The notes under the pieces were generated by a model, which was not told the origin of the DNA, made no database searches, and saw nothing but the letters and a program-made list of their open reading frames with translations. Below, one piece after another: positions 19,339 to 30,000 of a DNA stretch of 64,000 nt. The stretch spans positions 311,313 through 375,312 of the forward strand of contig NZ_LMJA01000012.1 of assembly GCF_001428895.1 (NCBI RefSeq), read 5' to 3'. Position numbers and translations under genes: made by a program. Every line of letters starts with the position of its first letter. Positions within the stretch are counted from its first letter, which is position 1. Source of the stretch: Mycobacterium sp. Root265 (GTDB lineage: Bacteria; Actinomycetota; Actinomycetes; Mycobacteriales; Mycobacteriaceae).

Positions 19339-20006
19339 CGTTCCGGGCGGCCGCCGCCGTACTTCAGACGCACCCTGGCCTCCCGCCGTTCCACCAGATA
19401 CTCCAGATAACGGCGCACCGTCGCGCGGGCCATCCCGGTCGCTTCCGCACAGGTCGTCGCCGACAGTTCGGCGCCGTCGGCGAGTGCGTCGCGCACCAGG
19501 TCCAGGCTTTCGTTGCTCAGCCCCTTGGGCGGCAACGGAACCGAGGGCGCGGCCCGCGGGTCGGCACCGATCGAGAAGACACTGTCCACCGCATCCTGAT
19601 CGGTCTTGCCGCCCGCCAGCCGCACCCTGGCGTAGTGCTGAATCCGTACCTTCAACTCGTCCAGATCGAACGGCTTGATCAGATACTGGGCGGCGCCGCC
19701 ACGCAAGGCCGCCTTGACGAAGGTGGCGTCACGCTCAGCGGTCACCACGATCGCGTCGACGTCGTCGCCGCGCTCACGCAACCGCTTGAGCACTTCGATT
19801 CCGCTCATGTCCGGCAGGTGCACATCGAGCAGCAGAAGATCGGGGGCCAGTTCGGCCACCATCTTCAACGCCTGTTCTCCGTTGACCGCTTTCCCCGCGA
19901 CCCGGAAGCCGTCCACCTCCTCGACGAGCTCCGCATGGATGCTCGCCACCATGAAGTCGTCATCGACTACCAGGACCGCGATGTCCCCGGTCTCACCCGG
20001 CCGCAT
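19317..20006 (-). CDS. CitB/DcuR-type response regulator
   Basis: A 229-residue two-component response regulator. The receiver domain is N-terminal (VLVVDDDFMV, then phospho-Asp in LLLLDVHLPDMSG, then Thr in VVTAERD, then Lys in YLIKPF). A linker and a C-terminal helix-turn-helix follow (TTCAEATGMARATVRRYLEYL), as in CitB/DcuR/DctR regulators. The ATG at 20006 is 4 bases after the stop of the lyase-family gene. Its partner is the CitA-like kinase at 20961-22589, one gene upstream. The expected target is the divergent tctCBA operon. Confidence 0.92.
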   Translation of the reverse strand: MRPGETGDIAVLVVDDDFMVASIHAELVEEVDGFRVAGKAVNGEQALKMVAELAPDLLLLDVHLPDMSGIEVLKRLRERGDDVDAIVVTAERDATFVKAALRGGAAQYLIKPFDLDELKVRIQHYARVRLAGGKTDQDAVDSVFSIGADPRAAPSVPLPPKGLSNESLDLVRDALADGAELSATTCAEATGMARATVRRYLEYLVERREARVRLKYGGGRPERLYRAGV

Positions 20007-20010
20007 GCAC

Positions 20011-20907
20011 TTACGATACGGGCTGCTCGGCTTCGCCCGAGCCACGGACGAAGCGCTTCTCGATATCGAAATACGCGTCGATGTCCATCAGCTCGTACCA
20101 CTCCTCGGGCTTGAGCATGTGCGGGCGGACGCTGGTGCTCTGCCCCTCGTCACGCAGGGTCTCCAGGGCTCGCCTGGCGGCGGCCGCCATCGAGAAGCGG
20201 ATCGGTCCGGGGTAGAGCGCCAGCGAGAACCCGAGCTTCTCGATCTCCGAGACGTGCAGGGTCGACATCGGCCCTTTTTCCTCGACCAGGGTCAGCAGCG
20301 GGGTGTCGATGATCGACATGACAATCTCGACGTCGTCCTTCTCCCGGACGCCGATGATCAGCGCGGAATCCGCACCGAGTTCGATGGCGCGCTTGGCGCG
20401 CAGTGCCGCGGCCTCGACGCCCAGTGTGTTGGCGGCGTCGGTGCGGGCGATGATGAGGAAATCGGGATCCTTGCGCGCCCACAGCGCGGCCTCGATCTTG
20501 CCGAGGTACTCCTTCTCGGTGACCACCGGGATCGGCACATCGAGCACGCCGCATCGTTTGGGCGTCACCTGATCTTCGAGTTTGATGGCGGCGACCCCGG
20601 AATTCTCGAACTCCTGGACCGCCCGGGTGACGTTGAGTGCGGTCCCGTACCCGGTGTCGGCGTCGAAGATGACCGGAATATCCACTGCACCTGCGATATT
20701 GCGCGCCACCTGTGAGCTCTCGGTCAGCGAGACCAGACCGACGTCGGGACGGCCCAGCAGACTGGCGGCCACCCCGTTGCCGGTGACGCTGATCGCCTGG
20801 AAGCCGGTCGCCTGCGCGAGCCGCGCCGAGATGCCGTCGAAGACGGAAGGGACCTGCGTGATCTCCGGTGAGTGCAGCAGTTCCCTGAGTTTCTGACGGG
20901 CGTTCAT
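20011..20907 (-). CDS. isocitrate lyase/PEP mutase superfamily enzyme
   Basis: A 298-residue TIM-barrel lyase. Landmarks are PSVFDGISARLAQATGFQAISVTG, the Mg-binding FDADTGYG, KLEDQVTPKRCG (the K-R-C-G loop of methylisocitrate/isocitrate lyases, here followed by Val rather than His) and IIARTDA. Such enzymes split 2-alkyl-malate/citrate-type acids or act on carboxyphosphonates. GGAG sits just upstream of the ATG. It lies between the kinase and the response regulator, so it probably metabolises the acid sensed by the pair and imported by TctCBA. Confidence 0.9.
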   Translation of the reverse strand: MNARQKLRELLHSPEITQVPSVFDGISARLAQATGFQAISVTGNGVAASLLGRPDVGLVSLTESSQVARNIAGAVDIPVIFDADTGYGTALNVTRAVQEFENSGVAAIKLEDQVTPKRCGVLDVPIPVVTEKEYLGKIEAALWARKDPDFLIIARTDAANTLGVEAAALRAKRAIELGADSALIIGVREKDDVEIVMSIIDTPLLTLVEEKGPMSTLHVSEIEKLGFSLALYPGPIRFSMAAAARRALETLRDEGQSTSVRPHMLKPEEWYELMDIDAYFDIEKRFVRGSGEAEQPVS

Positions 20908-20960
20908 CGATCTCCTTCGGTATGAGGTGAGATCAACGTCACGCCTGCACGTGTGGCGCG

Positions 20961-22589
20961 TCAATCTTGCGCTGAAACTTGGCGTTGTGCTCGTTGTGCT
21001 ATCGGGATCTGCGCGGTGAACACGGCACCGTGGTCGTTGTGCACGTCGACGCGGCCGCCACGCTGCTCGCACACGCTCTTGGCCAGCGCCAGACCGAATC
21101 CGCGGGTGCGGTCGGTGGCCTTGGTGCTGACGCCGCGTTCGAAGATGGTGCTCAAGATCGCGTCGTCGACCCCGGGGCCGTTGTCGCGCACCTCGATGGC
21201 GATGCTGTCATCGCGTTGCTCGATGCGCAGCCTGATCTCCGGGTCCGGTGCGCCCGCACAGGCTTCCAGGGCATTGTCGACGAAATTGCCGATCACCGTC
21301 TCCAGCGTGGTGGCGGTGTCCAGGCTCATTTCGCCGACATGTGACTGGTCGTCGACCACGAGGTCGACCCCGCGTTCGGAGGCCAGACTGCCCTTGGCCA
21401 CGACGAGCGCCGCCAGTGTGGTGTCGTCGATCCGCGCCGCGACCGCTTGGAGGAACTGATTGTGACCGGTCTGCACGTCGGTGACATACCGCTGGGCGCG
21501 CTGCACGTGGCCGAGGCGCAACAGGCCCGCGATAGTGTGCAAGCGGTTGGAGAACTCGTGGGTCTGCGCCCGCAGCGCGTCCGCGGTGTGCCGGGTGACG
21601 TCCAATTCGCGTCGCAGACCCCACAATTCGGTGCGGTCACGCAGGGTGACGACGGCGCCGATGACCCGGCCGCGGGTGGTCACCGGCATGCGGTTGAGCA
21701 CCAGGTGCCGGGCATCGGTGTCCAGGATGCGGTCGGTACTGCGGCGTGCGTCAGTGAGGGCGTCGACCACTTCCTGGCTCAGTCCCAGCTTTTCGAGTCG
21801 TTTGCCCACCGCGTCGCCGGGAAGACCGAGCAGTTCGATCGCCTCGGCGTTGACGATGGTGACCCGATGTTCGAGGTCGAGGCCGAGCACCCCTTCCCGG
21901 ATGCCGTAGAGCAGCGCCTCACGATGCTCTACCAGGCCGGCGATGTCCCGCGGTTCCAGCCCGAAGGTCTGCCTCTTGATGCGGTTGGCCAGCAGCACCG
22001 AACCCAGCAGTCCCAGCGCGGAGGCCACCCCCACATAGATCAGCAGGTCGGGGACGGCGCCGGTCAACCGTTCGGCCACGCTGGGCGAATAGCTGCCGAC
22101 GACGACGTAGCCGAGCCGCCCGCGGTTTTCGGGATCCAGGACGGCGACGTGCGCCTGTATCGACAGACGCCCGTCGGGCAGGGTGGCCGCGCCCACCCAC
22201 GCCCGGCCCGACAGCACATCACCGCTGGCGAAAGACCAGCGCGTACCGAGATGACTCGGATCCTGGCTGGCCAGCACATCACCGTCCAGATCGACGACCA
22301 CCACGAAGTCCACCCCGGACACGCTCTGCACCCGGGCAGCGGCCGGCGGGACCGCGCTCAGCGGAAGGTCACCGCGCAACGCGGAACGCACGATCCCGTC
22401 GGTCGCGAACACCTCGGCGAGCCCCAGCACCCGGTTGCCGGTCGTGCGCTGATAGTCGGTGCCGGACTGCACGTAGGTGATGGCGACGACCACAGCGAGG
22501 ACGGCCAGGATGATCACCGTCTGCAGCACCAACAGCTGCCGCGCCAGGGGCAACCTGCCGAGCCACCGATCCGCCGAGGGAGTCGACAC
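20961..22589 (-). CDS. CitA/DcuS-type sensor histidine kinase
   Basis: A membrane sensor of about 542 residues. An N-terminal transmembrane helix (VLQTVIILAVLAVVVAITYV) leads to an extracytoplasmic PAS/CACHE-like domain (about 45-175), a second helix (LLIYVGVASALGLLGSVLL), a cytoplasmic PAS domain (about 225-310), the H-box RAQTHEFSNRLHTI with phosphoacceptor His, and a HATPase domain (NFVDNALEA, DNGPG, GFGLAL). This is the layout of citrate/C4-dicarboxylate sensors. The start is uncertain among GTG codons; 22589 is used. Confidence 0.92.
   Translation of the reverse strand: MSTPSADRWLGRLPLARQLLVLQTVIILAVLAVVVAITYVQSGTDYQRTTGNRVLGLAEVFATDGIVRSALRGDLPLSAVPPAAARVQSVSGVDFVVVVDLDGDVLASQDPSHLGTRWSFASGDVLSGRAWVGAATLPDGRLSIQAHVAVLDPENRGRLGYVVVGSYSPSVAERLTGAVPDLLIYVGVASALGLLGSVLLANRIKRQTFGLEPRDIAGLVEHREALLYGIREGVLGLDLEHRVTIVNAEAIELLGLPGDAVGKRLEKLGLSQEVVDALTDARRSTDRILDTDARHLVLNRMPVTTRGRVIGAVVTLRDRTELWGLRRELDVTRHTADALRAQTHEFSNRLHTIAGLLRLGHVQRAQRYVTDVQTGHNQFLQAVAARIDDTTLAALVVAKGSLASERGVDLVVDDQSHVGEMSLDTATTLETVIGNFVDNALEACAGAPDPEIRLRIEQRDDSIAIEVRDNGPGVDDAILSTIFERGVSTKATDRTRGFGLALAKSVCEQRGGRVDVHNDHGAVFTAQIPIAQRAQRQVSAQD
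20983..21000. repeat. copy of the tct-promoter repeat within the kinase 3' end
   Basis: On the minus strand this reads as two tandem AGCACAACG units and shares 16 bases with 22613-22628 (plus strand). It lies about 80-95 bases before the lyase-family start, where a response regulator could act. It also encodes AQRAQR of the kinase, so coding coincidence is possible. Confidence 0.4.
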
Positions 22590-22612
22590 CTGTTGCACAC
22601 CCTTCGTCGTCG

Positions 22613-22638
22613 AGCACAACGAGCACAAGATTCGTTGT
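22613..22638. promoter_or_regulatory. candidate response-regulator site before tctC
   Basis: ACAACGA at 22616-22622 and TCGTTGT at 22632-22638 form a perfect 7-bp inverted repeat with a 9-base spacer in the kinase-tctC divergent region. Bases 22613-22628 also match the element at 20985-21000 in inverted orientation. It is well placed to be the CitB-like regulator's operator. Confidence 0.5.
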
Positions 22639-22716
22639 CAGCGCAAGCGTGACAGGCTCGTGTGGCAACCGTCACTGTTCCTGGGACAGCGTAGTGCTCA
22701 TCACAGGAGGTACATC

Positions 22717-23700
22717 ATGGGCCGACTCACCAAAAGCCTTGGAGTGACGGCAGCTGCCGTCACCGTCAGCCTCGTCGCCGCATGCTCGGGTGGCTCGAAC
22801 GCGGGTGGCGGCGACGGCGAACTCGGGCAGTTCCGGTACCTGGTGCCGAACTCGGCGGGCAGCGGCTGGGACACCACCGCGCGCACCGCCGCCAAGATCA
22901 TGGAAGACGACGGCATCGCCCAGCGGATCGACGTGTTCAACGTCGACGGCGCCAACGGCACCGTCGGGTTGTCCCGCCTCGTGGACGAGAAGAACAACGG
23001 CGAACTCGTCATGCAGATGGGCTTCGGTCTGGTGGCGGCCACGGTGTCGCAGTCGTCGCCGGTGTCCTTCGCCGACACCACCCCGCTGGTGAAGTTGCTC
23101 GACGAGTACCTCGCGGTGGTGGTGCCCGGTGATTCACCGATCAACAATTACGACGATCTGGTGGCGGCGTGGAAGAAGAACCCGCGGCTCAACGTCGGCG
23201 GCGGTTCTGCCATCGGCGGTGCGGACAACGTGGCGACACTGCAGATCGCCGCGGCCAATGACATTCCGCGCGGGGACGTCAACTACATCACCTTCGGCGG
23301 CAGCGGAGTACTGCCCGCCGTGCTCGGCGGCCAGGTCGATGCCGCCGTCACCAGCGCCGCCGACGTGGCCGAACAGGTGAAGTCCGGCGACCTCAAGGCC
23401 GTTGCGATCACGGGCGAGGAACGCGCCGATTTCCTGCCCGACGTACCCACCCTGACCGAAGAGGGAACCGAGGTCGTGGTCGCGAACTGGCGCGGCGTGG
23501 TCGCGCCTCCCGGGATCAGCGCGGAAACCCGGCAGGCCCTCATCGATGCCTTCGACAAGATGCATCAGAGCGAGGCCTGGAAGTCTGCCGTCGAGAGCAA
23601 CGGCTGGATCGACGCCTTCATGTCCGGTGACGAGTTCGGCACCTATCTGTCCGAGCAGGCCGGCGATATCAAGGCGGCCCTCGAAGGGGTCCAGCAATGA
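22717..23700 (+). CDS. tctC: tripartite tricarboxylate transporter, substrate-binding lipoprotein
   Basis: A 327-residue binding protein. The signal ends in a lipobox (VAAC) near residue 27, followed by a Gly/Ser-rich linker. The mature part has the TctC/Bug family pattern (YLVPNSAGSGWDTTARTAA, then LVAAWKKNPRLNVGGGSAIGG, then DVPTLTEEG, then WRGVVAPPGIS). It captures a tricarboxylate or similar acid for TctAB. ACAGGAGGT precedes the ATG with ideal spacing. It opens an operon divergent from the two-component system. Confidence 0.94.
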   Translation: MGRLTKSLGVTAAAVTVSLVAACSGGSNAGGGDGELGQFRYLVPNSAGSGWDTTARTAAKIMEDDGIAQRIDVFNVDGANGTVGLSRLVDEKNNGELVMQMGFGLVAATVSQSSPVSFADTTPLVKLLDEYLAVVVPGDSPINNYDDLVAAWKKNPRLNVGGGSAIGGADNVATLQIAAANDIPRGDVNYITFGGSGVLPAVLGGQVDAAVTSAADVAEQVKSGDLKAVAITGEERADFLPDVPTLTEEGTEVVVANWRGVVAPPGISAETRQALIDAFDKMHQSEAWKSAVESNGWIDAFMSGDEFGTYLSEQAGDIKAALEGVQQ

Positions 23701-24212
23701 CCTCTGCGGTCGGCACGGCACGCTCCGCGCTGGCCGACAAGTCCGAGTTTCTGGTTGCCGCACTTCTTTTCGTTCTCGGCGTGGTGTCCTTGATCGACGC
23801 CGCGATGCTGACGGACAATGCCGCCAGCGTCGGTCCGCTCAGTTCGTCGGTGTTCCCCACCGTCGTCGGGCTGATGTTGCTCGGCGTCGGGGCCGCGCTG
23901 CTGGTCGACGTGCTGCGTGGTGGCCGTGGCGAGATGGAGGGCGGCGAGGACGTCGACCTCGATCAGCCCACGGCGTGGGCGCCGTTCTTCGCCGTCGGTG
24001 GGTTCTTCCTGGCCAATGCGGTGCTGATCGAATCGGTCGGGTGGCCCCTCACCGGGACTCTGCTGTTCTTCGGCAGCGCCGTCGCGCTGGGCAGCCGCCG
24101 GTTCGTCATGACGCTGGTCGTGTCGGCCGTCATCGCCTTCGGCAGCTATCTGCTGTTCGTGTACGCCCTCGGCGCCTACCTGCCCGCCGGGATCCTGCAG
24201 GGAATCATCTGA
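23697..24212 (+). CDS. tctB: tripartite tricarboxylate transporter, small membrane subunit
   Basis: A 171-residue membrane protein with four hydrophobic segments (about 18-38, 50-75, 95-115 and 120-165), typical of TctB, which partners the large TctA subunit. The [17 protein letters not shown] segment is characteristic. The ATG overlaps the tctC stop by 4 bases; tctA follows 1 base after its stop. Confidence 0.92.
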   Translation: MTSAVGTARSALADKSEFLVAALLFVLGVVSLIDAAMLTDNAASVGPLSSSVFPTVVGLMLLGVGAALLVDVLRGGRGEMEGGEDVDLDQPTAWAPFFAVGGFFLANAVLIESVGWPLTGTLLFFGSAVALGSRRFVMTLVVSAVIAFGSYLLFVYALGAYLPAGILQGII

Positions 24213-24213
24213 C

Positions 24214-25767
24214 ATGGAATCGATGACCCTGCTCATGGAGGGCTTCGCCGCGGCGATGACGCCCACCTACCTGATGTTCGCGCTGATCGGCGTGCTGCTG
24301 GGCACCGCGGTCGGTGTGCTGCCCGGGATCGGGCCCGCGATGACGGTGGCGCTGCTGCTCCCACTCACCTTCTCGCTGGACGCCACCGGTGCGATCATCA
24401 TGTTCGCCGGCATCTACTACGGCGGAATGTACGGCGGCTCAACGGCTTCGATTCTGTTGAACACGCCAGGTGAGGCCTCGGCAATGATGACGGCCATCGA
24501 GGGCAACAAGATGGCCAAGTCCGGTCGGGCCGCTCAGGCGCTGGCCACCGCGGCCATCGGATCGTTCGTCGCAGGCACGATCGCCACCGGCCTGCTGGTG
24601 CTGGTGGCCCCGCTCGTCGTCGACTTCGCCATCTCGATCACGCCCGCCGACTACTTCGCCCTGATGGTGGTGGCCTTCGGTGCGGTGACGCTGGTGCTGG
24701 GCAGTTCGCGCATCCGCGGGTTCGCTTCGCTCGGTATCGGGTTGTTCATCGGTCTCATCGGTATCGATGGCTCGACAGGTCAGGAGCGCTTGACCTTTGG
24801 CCTGCCCCACCTGATGGACGGCGTCAACGTCATCGTGGTCGCGGTCGGCATCTTCGCGCTCGGTGAGGCGTTGTGGATTGCGCTGCATCTGCGACGCAAC
24901 CCTCCGGGCATCATCCCGGTGGGCCGCCCGTGGATGGACAAGTCGGACTGGAAGCGATCGTGGAAGCCGTGGCTGCGCGGCGCGGCACTGGGTTTCCCGT
25001 TCGGCGCCATGCCCGCCGGTGGCGCGGAGATCCCGACCTACCTGTCCTACGTCACCGAACGCAAGCTGTCGAAGCACCCCGAAGAGTTCGGCAAGGGGGC
25101 CATCGAGGGGGTCGCCGGACCCGAGGCCGCGAACAACGCCTCCGCGGCGGGGGTGCTGGTACCGCTACTGACACTGGGGCTTCCGACCTCGGCGACCGCC
25201 GCAGTGTTGTTGGCCGCGTTCCAGCAGTACGGTATCCAGCCCGGCCCGCTGCTGTTCGACAACGAACCCGGCCTGGTGTGGGGATTGATCGCCAGCCTGT
25301 TCATCGGCAATGTGCTGCTGCTCGCGCTCAACCTGCCGCTGGCACCGCTGTGGGCCAAACTGCTGCGCATCCCGCGTCCGTACCTGTACGCCGGCATCCT
25401 GGTGTTCGCCGCCGTCGGCGCCTACGCCGCCGACGGCTCCAGCATGGGCCTGTATCTGCTGCTGGTGATGGGGCTGCTCGGAGTCGTGATGCGCCGGTAC
25501 GGGTTACCGGTTGTGCCGGTGATCATCGGGGTGATCCTCGGTCCACTCGCCGAGTTGCAGCTGCGGCGCGCCATGCAACTGAGCGGCGGCGATCCCGCGG
25601 CGCTGGTCGCATCCAATCTGTCGATCGGGCTGTACGCGCTGCTGGGCGTGGCATTCGTGGTGCCGTTGATCCTGCGCTGGCGCAGCGCGCGGTCACAGAC
25701 CGGCGCGGATGCTCCGGTGCCGGTCACGGAGGAGAAGGTGCCGGCCGGCCCGGAACATGACCGCTGA
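24214..25767 (+). CDS. tctA: tripartite tricarboxylate transporter, large membrane subunit
   Basis: A 517-residue permease with about 12 transmembrane segments. The two conserved TctA motifs are present: [20 protein letters not shown] near residues 39-58, and a second Gly/Pro-rich loop [20 protein letters not shown] at about 260-280, plus [25 protein letters not shown]. It is the ion-driven channel subunit of the TctCBA importer. Confidence 0.95.
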   Translation: MESMTLLMEGFAAAMTPTYLMFALIGVLLGTAVGVLPGIGPAMTVALLLPLTFSLDATGAIIMFAGIYYGGMYGGSTASILLNTPGEASAMMTAIEGNKMAKSGRAAQALATAAIGSFVAGTIATGLLVLVAPLVVDFAISITPADYFALMVVAFGAVTLVLGSSRIRGFASLGIGLFIGLIGIDGSTGQERLTFGLPHLMDGVNVIVVAVGIFALGEALWIALHLRRNPPGIIPVGRPWMDKSDWKRSWKPWLRGAALGFPFGAMPAGGAEIPTYLSYVTERKLSKHPEEFGKGAIEGVAGPEAANNASAAGVLVPLLTLGLPTSATAAVLLAAFQQYGIQPGPLLFDNEPGLVWGLIASLFIGNVLLLALNLPLAPLWAKLLRIPRPYLYAGILVFAAVGAYAADGSSMGLYLLLVMGLLGVVMRRYGLPVVPVIIGVILGPLAELQLRRAMQLSGGDPAALVASNLSIGLYALLGVAFVVPLILRWRSARSQTGADAPVPVTEEKVPAGPEHDR

Positions 25768-26908
25768 TTCCAGGCCGCACAGCGGGTGGAGGGCGTGGAC
25801 CCCGATCGGGGTCCACGCCTTCTCCGTGCAGGCAGTCGGATTCTCGTTGCGGCCGGCGGTCGCCTACGCCGCGCTGGACGCCGGGGTGGCGCCCGCCCTG
25901 CTCGGTGCCCTGTCCGCGAGTTACGCACTGGCGCCGCTGTTCCTGGCACTACCGGTGGGACGCGCGGTCGACCGGTTCGGCGAACGCCCACCGCTGATCG
26001 TCGGCGGCGTGCTGATGGCCACGTCCTGCGTGGTGTTGTTGGCGGGTTCCACGCACGCCCTGTGGCTGATCGTCGGGCTGATGCTGGCAGGTGTCAGCCA
26101 CCTGTTGTGTGTCATCGGCGAGCAGACCGCGGTGGCCCAGATGAGTTCGGGGTCCAGCGATTCCCGCTTCGGCACCTACACTCTGGCGGGATCGTTCGGG
26201 CAGGCCATCGGCCCGCTCTTCCTCGGATTGGGCGACGGCACACCGTTCCGGCCGACTCCGGTTCTCGTTGCGTCGCTGATCCTGTCCGGACTGATCCTGG
26301 TCACATCGATGTTCATCGGCGGACGGAACGCGAAAACCGATCAACGACCGGCCGGTATCGCATCATCATTGCTGCGCGACAAGCGGATTCGATCAGCCCT
26401 CATCGTCAGCGGCATCGTGATGGCCGCCGTAGACATCACCCTCATCTATCTGCCGGCGCTGGGCCGCGAGGTCGGGCTCAGCGCTGCGTTCATCGGTGGG
26501 GTACTCGCATTGCGGGCCGTGTCATCGATGGCCGTGCGCGGCGTCACCGGGCGCGCCGTGCTTCGGTGGGGACGCCGCACGGTGCTGGTGACCGGCATCG
26601 GCTCTGCAGCCGCGGCCATGACCGCGCTCTCGATATGGCCGCACCCCCTCGTGCTGCTGATCGCGGCGGTGGCGCTGGGCGCCGGGCTCGGGGTGGGCCA
26701 GCCCGTCACCATGGCGATGGTCGCCGACCTGGCGCCCTCCGGGCAGCGCGGCACCGCGATGACGCTGCGCCTGATGGGCAACCGCCTGGGTGTGGTGGTC
26801 CTGCCGGTGTCCGTCGGTGCGGTCGCTGCCAGTGCAGGTGCGGGCGGGGTGCTCGCCGCCACCGCCGCGCTGCTGTGCGCGAGTTGCGTGGTTTCGGCGC
26901 GGCGCTGA
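25757..26908 (+). CDS. MFS transporter
   Basis: A 383-residue major-facilitator protein with about 11-12 hydrophobic segments and the cytoplasmic loop 2-3 motif [17 protein letters not shown]. The start overlaps the end of tctA by 11 bases, so it belongs to the tct operon. It could export a product of the imported acid or act as a second uptake route. The substrate is unknown. Confidence 0.88.
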   Translation: MTADSRPHSGWRAWTPIGVHAFSVQAVGFSLRPAVAYAALDAGVAPALLGALSASYALAPLFLALPVGRAVDRFGERPPLIVGGVLMATSCVVLLAGSTHALWLIVGLMLAGVSHLLCVIGEQTAVAQMSSGSSDSRFGTYTLAGSFGQAIGPLFLGLGDGTPFRPTPVLVASLILSGLILVTSMFIGGRNAKTDQRPAGIASSLLRDKRIRSALIVSGIVMAAVDITLIYLPALGREVGLSAAFIGGVLALRAVSSMAVRGVTGRAVLRWGRRTVLVTGIGSAAAAMTALSIWPHPLVLLIAAVALGAGLGVGQPVTMAMVADLAPSGQRGTAMTLRLMGNRLGVVVLPVSVGAVAASAGAGGVLAATAALLCASCVVSARR

Positions 26909-26967
26909 GCAACTTGCCTGGCCTGCGCCCGTCACGGCGCCGGGGACGGCCCCTCACCTGCACGTCA

Positions 26968-26986
26968 TTAGGCTAGGCTAAGCTCT
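26968..26986. promoter_or_regulatory. IdeR/DtxR-type iron box upstream of the gltB-like gene
   Basis: TTAGGCTAGGCTAAGCTCT matches 15 of 19 positions of the mycobacterial IdeR consensus as I recall it (TTAGGTTAGGCTAACCTAA), including the whole TAGGCTAA core. It lies about 110 bases before the gltB-like start, in the only gap large enough for that operon's promoter. Whether IdeR would repress or activate from here is not visible. Confidence 0.6.
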
Positions 26987-27096
26987 TCGCGAGCACCGGA
27001 GCCTGCGGTCACCGCACGGGCCGAGCGGGATCCCTCAGTGTCGAGAACCCATGCGGTGCGATCTGTGCATCTGCAGCGTTGAGGAGGTACCGCGTG

Positions 27097-30000
27097 ATGG
27101 GGCTGCATGATCCGGATCTGGAAAAGAACAGCTGTGGTGTCGGCTTCCTGACCCGCAAGGACGGCCGCCAGACCCACGACGTGATCCAGATGCTGCACGA
27201 TGCTTTGTGCGCCGTGCCCCACCGCGGCGGCATGTCCTCCGAGGGCGTCGGTGACGGCGCCGGCGTCAACCTCGACCTCTCGGTCCGCTTCTTCGCCGAT
27301 GTGACCGGCCGGCCCGACCTTGCCCTCGGACAGTTCGGCGTCGGCAACTTCTTCCTGCCCAACGACCCGGACTTCCACTCCGAGGCCGAACGGGTCATCG
27401 AGGACGCTTTGACCGCACGCGGTCTGCGCATCCTGCTCACCCGCGACGTGCCGGTCAACAACACGGCCATCCGCCCCGCCGCCGTCAAGTACCAGTCCCC
27501 CATCAGGCAGTGGATCTTCACCGCCGACCGACTGTCCGACAAGGTGATTCACGAAGCGCTCATGGCCATCGAGGCCGTCGCGTACACCCGGGCGGAGCTC
27601 TCGGGCCTGTACCCGCTGTCGCTGAGCGCCCGCACCCAGGTGCTCAAGGGCCGGTTGAACTCCAATGAGGTGGTCCCCTACTTCGACGATCTGTCGGATC
27701 CGCGGATGGAAGTCCACTCGATGTTCTTCCACACCCGCTTCTCCACCAACACCGCGCCCAACGCCACGATGGCGCAACCCTTCCGATTCATGGCGCACAA
27801 CGGCGAACTCAACACCGACAAGAAGAACCGGCTGTCGGACAACGCCATCGCGCTGGCCCGCAACCGGGCCATCATCCGTCCGGTCGGCCAGTCCGACAGC
27901 TGCCGACTCGATCAGACCCTGCAGAACCGCGTCCTGGAGGACGATCTGGATCTGGTCACCGCGGTGGTCGCGATGATGCCGCCGGCCTGGGAGAACGACA
28001 CCACGCTCTCACCGCAGGTGCGGGCCATGCTGGAGTACTTCAGCCTCTACGAGGAGAAGAACGACGGCCCGGCGGCGCTGATCTTCGGTGACGGCACCTA
28101 CATCGGCGCCCGGCTGGACCGGCTCGGACTGCGCCCGCTGCGCACCGTGGAGACCGACGAGTATCTGGGCGTCATGTCCGAGGCCGGGCAGGTCAACTTC
28201 GCACCCGGACAGGTGATCAAGCGGGGCCGCATCGAGGCAGGCGGCATGCTGTACTTCGACCACCGTGAGCAGCGGTCCTACGGCACCACCGAGGCCCTGG
28301 AAATGCTTGCGGCCAAACATGATTACCAGGACATGCTGGCCGTCGCACGGGTAAATCTGGCGGCGCTGCCCGCCGTGCCGCCGGAGAGTCAGCTGTCCCC
28401 CGCCCGCTACAACGGGGACCTCAACCGCCACCAGCGCTACGTCTGTTACTCGATGAGCCAGGAAGACTTCAAGTTCCTGATGGACCCGATGCTGACCACC
28501 GGGCAGGAGAAGATCTCCGCGATGGGCTACGGCGCGGCCATCAACGCGCTGTCCAACCACGAGGGCGGTATCGCCCGGTACTTCTCCCAGCGTTTCGCCC
28601 AGGTCACCAACCCACCCCTGGACAGCATCCGCGAGGCCGACGGCATGACACTGCGGGTCGCGTTGGGCGCCAAGCCCAACAGCGGCGCCCAACCCGCCCC
28701 GCAGATCGTGATCCCGTCACCGATCCTCGGTCACCTGGACATGCTGAGCATCCGCGATCAACAGCACACCCCGGTGCGGCGCTTCGGGATGCGCTACCGC
28801 GTGGACCTCACCGATCGCCATGCCAACGCCGACGCACTGGTCGCCGCCATCGACGCCCTGTGCGATGACATCGAGGCCTATGCCCGCGAGTCCGGCGGCA
28901 TCGCCGTCATCTCCGACCGGCACATCGAAAGCGGTCTGGCACCGATACCGGTCATCATCGCCGTCTCGGCCATCAACCAGCGGCTCATCGAACAAGGCCT
29001 GCGGCTGCGGGTTTCGGTGATCGCCGAGAGCGGCCAGCTGGCGTCCTCGCATCACATCGCCACGGTCCTCGGTTTCGGTGCCTCCGCGGTGTATCCGCTG
29101 GCGGTCCAGATGCGGGCCGAGGAAAAGTTCGGCCCCGATGAGACATTGGTGACCGCCGCCTACAAGCGGTTCGCCAAGGCCGCCGAGAAGTCACTGATGA
29201 AGACCATGGGCCGGGTGGGTCTGTGCACCGTGGAGAGCTACATCGGCGGTGAATTCTTCGAACCCAGCTACCTGGGCACCGGGGACCCGGTGTTGCACCG
29301 CTACTTCCCGAACGTGGTGTCCCCGGTCGGCGGTGTCGGATTCGACACGCTGGCAGCCGCTGTCGCCGAATGGCACAACCACGCGCTGTCGGTCACCGGC
29401 GAGAAGGACGTGCCCCTGCTCGGCCTGTTCAAGGAACGCGCCGAGGGGTCCGGGCACTCCTACGGCACCACCGCCGTACGCGGATTCGTCGACATGACCG
29501 AGGAAGCCATCTCCTTCGGCGACGAGGGGCGCCCGGAGAACCCGGGCATGACCGACCCGGCGTTTCTGCGGTCGCTGCCCCTGCACCAGCTCGAAGGCGC
29601 CTTCGGACTCGACGATGAGGCCTACCAGCACAACAGCTTCGAGGAGATGACGCCGCGGGCGATCAACAGCTTCGACATCACCCCGGGCTACCGGCACTTC
29701 GTGTTCGCGATGAACGCCGAGCGGGCCCGCCGCCCCGCCGCCCTGCGCGATGTCCTGGCGCTGCCGGCAGACGTCAACTTCCTACACACCGCCGACGAGT
29801 TCCGTTCCGAACTGGGGCAGTTCGCGAGGTTCGGCAACAACAGCTTCCAGGTCCGCGGCCTGACCTGCGTTCAGGTCGGCGATGAGTTCACGCTGCGCCT
29901 GGGCCACAGCGCGCAGCGGCTGGAGGCACTCGCGGAATCACTGTTGCGCCGCTTCGGCGCCGATATCGTCGACCACGAGATCATCGTGGACCGGTTGTGG

